This document shows, in pieces, positions 59,769 through 64,000 of a stretch of 64,000 nucleotides of DNA (its first letter is position 1; every line of letters starts with the position of its first letter). Under the pieces are notes generated by a model. The model worked only from the letters and a program-made list of their open reading frames with translations, had not been told where the DNA came from and ran no database searches. Source of the DNA: UBA1479 sp040216635 (lineage in GTDB: Bacteria; Pseudomonadota; Alphaproteobacteria; Rhodospirillales; Casp-alpha2); NCBI GenBank assembly GCA_040216635.1, contig JAVJOU010000028.1:1-64000 (forward strand), written 5' to 3'. The position numbers were made by a program, and so were the translations under genes.

Positions 59769-59964
59769 GCATTTCCGCGCCCATCCGTTCACCAATCATT
59801 CACCTGAAACACCTATGATTTTCGCGGGTTCGCTGCATTTCGGCCTTTGTGGTACTGTTTGCGGCACCTGTGCCCGTGCGTTTCAAGGCCCATGGGCATG
59901 GGGATTTAGGGATATTGGATGCACCGATGCGCGGGAAACCGCCGCGACGGATGGGTAAGCGCAG

Positions 59965-61818
59965 ATGAAAGAACTGATGAAACGGGTATTCGCCAATCCG
60001 GCGATCGCGACGGAATTGCTCGTCGCGACCCTGTTCATCAATATCCTGGCCATGGCGAGCCCGCTGTTCGTCATGCAGGTGCTGAACCGTTACGTCAGCC
60101 AAGGCGTGGATGCGACCCTGATCACCTTGACGACCGGTGTGTTGCTTGCCATCGTTCTGGAATTCCTGTTCCGCCAGGCCCGCAGCGCGCTTGCCCGCGG
60201 CGTCAACGTGGCCCCCGATGAAAAATTGGCGATTGCCGGATATGCCATCCTGACCAAGGCCAAGGCCGGGGACCTGGAACAAATTCCGCCGGAAACCCGG
60301 CGCGAAATGGTCAACGGCATGGCTTCCGTCGAACAGGCCTATTCGTCATCCAATATCGCGACGATCCTGGACGTGCCGTTTTCCCTGATTTTCGTGTTCG
60401 TGCTCTATCTGCTGCATCCGATCCTGGCGATTGTGGTCGGGGGCTTTTTGATCGGTGTGTTCGTCCTGGGCGTCTACGGCTCCATGTCCATGCAGGAAAA
60501 GACGGCGGAGCTGCAGAACGCCACGGGTGTGGGCAGCGCGCTTCTGGGCACGGCGACCCGTGAACAGGACCTTGTACGCGCCTTCAACGCGGGCGGCTTC
60601 CTGCGCCGGGCCTGGGATAAGCACGTGCATTCATCCCAACACCTGCGCCGGGATGTGGGCTCGCGCCAGGGCCTTATTCAGACCATCACGCAAAGCGCCA
60701 ACGGCTTGATGAGCGTCGCCGTCATAACCACGGGCGCACTTTTGGTCGTCGGCGGCAACATGGACGTGGGCGCCATGATCGGCGCCAATATCCTGTCCGC
60801 CCGGGCGTTGCAGCCGGTCACCAAGCTGTCGCAATTGGGCAGCGCCTTTGCCAAGGCACGTCAGGCACTGACCATGTTCGCCGAACTGACCAAGGTTCCT
60901 TTGGAACCGGACAAGGGATCGGCCGTTTCCAAATATACCGGCACCATCGAGCTGCGCGACCTTGCCTTTTCCTTCGAAGGGGCACCCATGCCGATTTTCG
61001 AATCCCTGTCCTTGAAACTGCAACCGGGTGACGTGCTGCTGGTGATCGGCGACAACGGCAGCGGCAAGACCACCCTGGCCCGCCTGATGCTCGGCCTGTT
61101 GGAAGCGGACCGGGGACAAATCCTGGTGGACGGCCTGGACTTGCATCAGGTGTCCCTGGAATGGTGGCGCAAACAGGTCATCTATATGCCGCAGGAACCG
61201 GCCTTGTTGAACGCGACGATCGAGGAAAACCTGAAGGTCAACGCACCCGACATCGACACCGGCGACATGAACCGGATTATCGATGCCGTGGGATTGCGCC
61301 GGTTTTTGGATGAAAGCCCGCAAAGTTTCGAAACGCCCGTGGTCGACAACGGCTGGCGCCTGTCCGAAGGGACCCGGCGGCGTCTGGGCCTGGCCCGGGC
61401 CCTGGCCACCAACGGTGCGCTGGCAGTGATCGACGAGCCCACGGAAAGCCTGGATGCGGACGGCTGCGCCGCCGTGCATAACATAATGGGATCATTGGTC
61501 AAACAGGGCCGGACGATCATCATCATGTCGCATGACAAGAACATCGTCCGGGGGGCCCATTATCTGCTCGACCTGAACCAGAAACCCGTGCCCACCGTGC
61601 GCCATGTGCCGGGCGTGAAGGAACCGCAGGGCGCCCAAGCCCCCGAACCTTCGGCACCTGCATCGACACCGCCGCCTTCGCCCCCCGTGTCCCCAGACCT
61701 CCCCGCCGCATCGGCAGGCGCCGCCGCCGCACCGGCCGTGACGGAACCGACACCGGCCGATGCACAGGTCACGCCGCTTCCCGATGCGCGGCCGAGCCGC
61801 AAGCGAAGCGGAGAATAG
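59965..61818 (+). CDS. type I secretion ABC exporter (HlyB/PrtD-like)
   Basis: 617 residues. Inner-membrane ATPase that should energise export of the giant adhesin. The membrane domain occupies about residues 15-300. The nucleotide-binding domain has Walker A GDNGSGKTT (about 362-370), Q-loop MPQEPAL (about 408), a signature motif LSEGT instead of LSGGQ (about 466), Walker B LAVIDEPT (about 486-493) and the H-loop His in IIMSHDKN (about 519). The protein begins directly at the first membrane helix, so it lacks the N-terminal C39-like domain of HlyB/LapB exporters and resembles PrtD/AprD. An 80-residue Pro/Ala-rich tail follows the ATPase. Four bases separate it from the HlyD-type gene. Confidence 0.94.
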   Translation: MKELMKRVFANPAIATELLVATLFINILAMASPLFVMQVLNRYVSQGVDATLITLTTGVLLAIVLEFLFRQARSALARGVNVAPDEKLAIAGYAILTKAKAGDLEQIPPETRREMVNGMASVEQAYSSSNIATILDVPFSLIFVFVLYLLHPILAIVVGGFLIGVFVLGVYGSMSMQEKTAELQNATGVGSALLGTATREQDLVRAFNAGGFLRRAWDKHVHSSQHLRRDVGSRQGLIQTITQSANGLMSVAVITTGALLVVGGNMDVGAMIGANILSARALQPVTKLSQLGSAFAKARQALTMFAELTKVPLEPDKGSAVSKYTGTIELRDLAFSFEGAPMPIFESLSLKLQPGDVLLVIGDNGSGKTTLARLMLGLLEADRGQILVDGLDLHQVSLEWWRKQVIYMPQEPALLNATIEENLKVNAPDIDTGDMNRIIDAVGLRRFLDESPQSFETPVVDNGWRLSEGTRRRLGLARALATNGALAVIDEPTESLDADGCAAVHNIMGSLVKQGRTIIIMSHDKNIVRGAHYLLDLNQKPVPTVRHVPGVKEPQGAQAPEPSAPASTPPPSPPVSPDLPAASAGAAAAPAVTEPTPADAQVTPLPDARPSRKRSGE

Positions 61819-61822
61819 CACC

Positions 61823-63289
61823 ATGGCCGGATTCCCCATCGCCGCCACGGATAAGCTCAAGGAACTCATGGCCAAGGCCAAGGGCGCCATCGACCTGCCC
61901 GACGGCGAGGGTAGCGCTCCCCCCGCCGGCGCAGCGCAGCAATCCGGCCCGATGGGCGACGAACAGCCGCCATCGCCGGCCGCCGCACCCGGCGATCAGG
62001 ACGAACAGCCCTATCAGCCGTCGGAAACCATCCCGGTGCGCACACATGCCGTGTTTTTCCTCTGCGCATTCATGGTCGTCAGTTTCGGCATATGGTCGGC
62101 CTTAAGCGAGATCGACATCGTGTCCATGGCCATGGGCGAAGTCATTCCTTCGACACAGGTCAAAACGATCCAACACCTGGAAGGCGGCATCGTTCGCGAG
62201 ATCAAGGTCGTCGAAGGCGGCAAAGTCAAAGCCGGACAGGAACTGGTGGTACTGGAGCCGACCGCAAGCAGCGCCGATGTCGGCGAATTGGGCGAGCGGT
62301 TGGTGTCCTTGCGGTTCGACCTGGCCCGCCTTGATGCCTTGCTGCAGGGCCGGCCTTCCATGGAATTGGACCCGGCCCTGGTCCAGGAGCGGCCGGACCT
62401 GGCCCAATCGGCCCGGCAACGCTTCGAAGCGGATTACGAAAAACATCAATCGGACATCAAGCGCCAGGAAGCGGCGATCAGCCAACGGTCGCAGGAAATT
62501 CACGAGATCAAAACCCGCATCGCCAACGCCGGGAAAAGCCTGAAACTGGTCGATGAACAAGTCAGAATCAGCGAAGGCTTGTTGAAGCGCGATCTGACCA
62601 ACCGGTTTGTCCACTTGAACCTGTTGAAAGAGGCGGAGGAACTGCGTGGTTCCATCGATACGGACAAGGCCTCGTTGCTGCGGGCCGATGCCGCCATGAA
62701 TGAAGCGCGGGCCGTGGCGGAAAACATCAGACGTGAGTTCACCCAGGAAACCCAGCGCCTGCTGGACGAGGCGGAATTGAATTTCCGCGAACTGACGCAA
62801 CGGATTCAGAAATTCCGCGACAACCTGCAGCGCACGGTCGTCCGCTCGCCGGTGGACGGCACGATCAAGACCCTGCATGTGGTGACCGTCGGCGGCGTCA
62901 TCCGGCCGGGCGACCCGGTTGTCGATATCGTTCCCGCCGGTGATCGGCTGATCATCGAAGCCAAGCTGCAGACACAGGACATCGGTTATGTCGTCTCGGG
63001 CCAGCCGGCGGTGGTCAAGCTTGCGTCAGGGGACGCGATGCGGTTCGGAGCACTTCAGGGGACCGTCACGCATGTCAGCCCCGACACTTTGCAGACACCG
63101 GACGGAAACCCTTACTACAAAGTCCGCATCGCCACGGAAAAAGACCATTTCAGCCGGGGCAAGCTCGTCTACAACCTGTTTCCGGGCATGCAGGTCATGG
63201 CCAGCATTCAGACCGGCTCCCGCACCGTGTTGCGCTATCTGGTGGACCCGCTGCTCACCAACCTGGAAGGTGCTTTGGGCGAACGCTGA
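61823..63289 (+). CDS. type I secretion periplasmic adaptor (HlyD family)
   Basis: 488 residues from ATG 61823, which has GGAGAA upstream; the frame is open to 61760 inside the ABC gene. A Pro/Ala/Gln-rich cytosolic segment (residues 1-70) precedes one membrane helix (about 75-95, FFLCAFMVVSFGIW). The periplasmic part shows two halves of a barrel-sandwich domain (HLEGGIVREIKVVEGGKV and RSPVDGTIKTLHVVTVGG) around a long coiled-coil hairpin (about 185-345), then a beta-barrel and the terminal membrane-proximal region. It should link the ABC exporter with the TolC-type channel encoded 40 kb upstream at the other end of the locus. Confidence 0.95.
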   Translation: MAGFPIAATDKLKELMAKAKGAIDLPDGEGSAPPAGAAQQSGPMGDEQPPSPAAAPGDQDEQPYQPSETIPVRTHAVFFLCAFMVVSFGIWSALSEIDIVSMAMGEVIPSTQVKTIQHLEGGIVREIKVVEGGKVKAGQELVVLEPTASSADVGELGERLVSLRFDLARLDALLQGRPSMELDPALVQERPDLAQSARQRFEADYEKHQSDIKRQEAAISQRSQEIHEIKTRIANAGKSLKLVDEQVRISEGLLKRDLTNRFVHLNLLKEAEELRGSIDTDKASLLRADAAMNEARAVAENIRREFTQETQRLLDEAELNFRELTQRIQKFRDNLQRTVVRSPVDGTIKTLHVVTVGGVIRPGDPVVDIVPAGDRLIIEAKLQTQDIGYVVSGQPAVVKLASGDAMRFGALQGTVTHVSPDTLQTPDGNPYYKVRIATEKDHFSRGKLVYNLFPGMQVMASIQTGSRTVLRYLVDPLLTNLEGALGER

Positions 63290-63321
63290 GCCCCGGCCGC
63301 CTGCATGATTTCAAGGATTGA

Positions 63322-63341
63322 GCGGGAAATCTAAGTCCCGC
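63322..63341. terminator. possible bidirectional stem-loop between convergent genes
   Basis: GCGGGA (63322-63327) and TCCCGC (63336-63341) enclose an eight-base loop between the stop of the HlyD-type gene and the stop of the minus-strand small gene. No T-run follows on either strand, so function as an intrinsic terminator is doubtful. Confidence 0.3.
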
Positions 63342-63343
63342 CG

Positions 63344-63655
63344 CTACTTCTTGGCTGCCGGCTTCCGCGCCGCACCCTTTTTCTTGCCGGCCTCGTCGGC
63401 CTGCTGGCCGTCCTTATCGTCCTTCCCGCCCTCTTCCGAGGACTGAGCCTGGAGCTTTTCCCTGATCTCGTTGGCGCCTTCGGCGATTCCGCGCAGCACG
63501 GCTTGAAGCTGGTTGGCGGGGATCAAAAGGCGCGCAACCGGCTTGGCGCTTCCGGCTTCGAGCTGTTGGCCCAAGGTCACGCGGAACACGCCATTTGCGT
63601 GGGACACGCTGGAAACAAGTTCCACGAAATGTTCGTCTAAAGCTTCGTCCGCCAT
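63344..63655 (-). CDS. small conserved-looking protein of unknown function
   Basis: 103 residues from ATG 63655; GGTGGGAAA lies just upstream. An in-frame extension to 63709 has no ribosome-binding site and would overlap the predicted promoter spacing. The first 65 residues look like one small alpha/beta domain (EHFVELVSSVSHANGVFRV, then LLIPANQLQAVLRGIAEGA). They faintly recall DUF3467-type proteins, which I cannot confirm. The C-terminal 35 residues are a low-complexity, highly charged tail rich in Lys, Asp, Gln and Ala, possibly for nucleic-acid or membrane contact. There is no signal peptide, so it is likely cytosolic. Confidence 0.75.
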   Translation of the reverse strand: MADEALDEHFVELVSSVSHANGVFRVTLGQQLEAGSAKPVARLLIPANQLQAVLRGIAEGANEIREKLQAQSSEEGGKDDKDGQQADEAGKKKGAARKPAAKK

Positions 63656-63694
63656 ATTTCCCACCCCACTATTGGTTGTCCCTGATATCGGACG

Positions 63695-63723
63695 ATTGTC
63701 CGCGCCCAAACCTGTTCGGTCAA
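63695..63723 (-). promoter_or_regulatory. predicted sigma-70-type promoter of the small gene
   Basis: On the minus strand TTGACC (63723-63718, 5/6 match) and GACAAT (63700-63695, 4/6 match) are spaced by 17 bp. Initiation near 63688 would give a leader of about 33 bases before the ATG at 63655. Confidence 0.5.
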
Positions 63724-63975
63724 CATCCTATTGGTGTGCCGATAAGGTTCGGATCACCCTGGCATTACAGATATAGGGATACAAAAAACCAGAAAATTCA
63801 ACGCCCCTTAACCAACAATATCTGGAAAATACGTTGTAATAATATGCATACAATACTAATTTTCATTTGAAAGTTCACTCAGGCTGCCCTGCCGATATGC
63901 TATAGTGTTTTAACGGTGGGAGGACTAACAAGACGATGTGCACCTCTCATACGTGGGGCGCTAAAGGAAGAACAA
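63724..63975. other. AT-rich divergent intergenic region
   Basis: About 250 bp upstream of the right-most gene. The stretch 63770-63870 is clearly AT-rich compared with the genome. TATAGT at 63901-63906 is a possible -10 for the plus-strand gene, but no well-spaced -35 is seen. A 19-codon frame (63936-63995) overlaps the start of the next gene and may be chance or a leader peptide. No repeat or RNA gene is evident. Confidence 0.35.
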
Positions 63976-64000
63976 ATGCCAAGAGCCTCGATTAAAAACG
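63976..64000 (+). CDS. 5' end of an unidentified gene cut by the window edge
   Basis: An ATG at 63976 follows AAGGAAGAA at ideal spacing and reads MPRASIKN before the window ends. Too short to identify. The ribosome-binding site and AT-rich upstream region make it a credible start. Confidence 0.5.

Noticed and set aside
31590..59768. CRISPR array or DNA-level tandem repeat within the adhesin
   Set aside because: Repeats are protein-level and diverged, with periods of hundreds of bases. There are no short identical repeats with unique spacers.
63322..63341. Strong intrinsic terminator between the HlyD-type gene and the small gene
   Set aside because: The stem is only six base pairs and no T-run follows on either strand; kept only as a low-confidence stem-loop.
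63936..63995. A 19-codon frame (MCTSHTWGAK...) before the right-most gene
   Set aside because: The ribosome-binding site is too far away and the frame overlaps a better start at 63976. It could be a leader peptide, but the evidence is too thin to call a gene.
1..64000. Mobile element or phage insertion carrying the adhesin locus
   Set aside because: No transposase, integrase, flanking direct repeat or tRNA was seen, and codon use of the secretion genes resembles that of the surrounding genes.

Overview
The window looks like a 64-kb piece of a GC-rich alphaproteobacterial chromosome, plausibly Rhodospirillales-like. The support is the 41-residue Cys-poor form of ribosomal protein L36, the glcD-glcE-glcF order, a PleD-type response regulator, and a FecR-domain giant type I secretion substrate of a kind I associate with that group. 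The species cannot be named from sequence alone. I saw no tRNA, rRNA, CRISPR array, insertion sequence or phage gene.

Region 1 (1-1450, minus strand): a possible small operon of an exported protein of unknown function, a signal-peptide TPR protein, and the start of a gene that runs off the left edge. Two 13-bp dyads sit upstream.

Region 2 (1562-10557, minus strand): a complete glycolate-to-glycerate salvage cluster. GlcDEF oxidises glycolate to glyoxylate, Gcl condenses two glyoxylates to tartronate semialdehyde, Hyi interconverts this with hydroxypyruvate, and GlxR reduces it to glycerate. An IclR-type regulator precedes gcl. The sites GGAA-N4-TTCC occur upstream of both gcl and the regulator gene and are the candidate operators.

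Region 3 (10678-14174): a class I SAM methyltransferase; rpmJ (L36) with its own terminator; an EamA-type exporter; and a PLP-fold class V aminotransferase-like protein.

Region 4 (14181-22334): a signalling block of a single-domain receiver, a very large hybrid histidine kinase (two membrane segments, six PAS-like modules, HisKA, HATPase, two receivers, HPt), and a receiver-GGDEF diguanylate cyclase with intact GGEEF and I-site. A convergent acyl-CoA dehydrogenase follows.

Region 5 (22685-63289, plus strand): a self-contained type I secretion locus. It runs TolC-family outer-membrane protein, one uninterrupted 11,838-codon gene (55% of the window), an ABC exporter, and an HlyD-type adaptor. 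The giant protein has an N-terminal module plus FecR domain, about 3,150 residues of Ala-rich helix with beta inserts, a run of small beta domains, a beta-helix-like segment, a LamG/cadherin-like array with 15 LamG domains, a second beta-helix with a 205-211-residue period, and an RTX C-terminus in which a secretion-type module occurs three times. The adjacent kinase and c-di-GMP synthase suggest, but do not prove, that the adhesin is under c-di-GMP or two-component control.

Region 6 (63290-64000): a small conserved-looking cytosolic protein on the minus strand with a good sigma-70-type promoter, and the first codons of a plus-strand gene that leaves the window.
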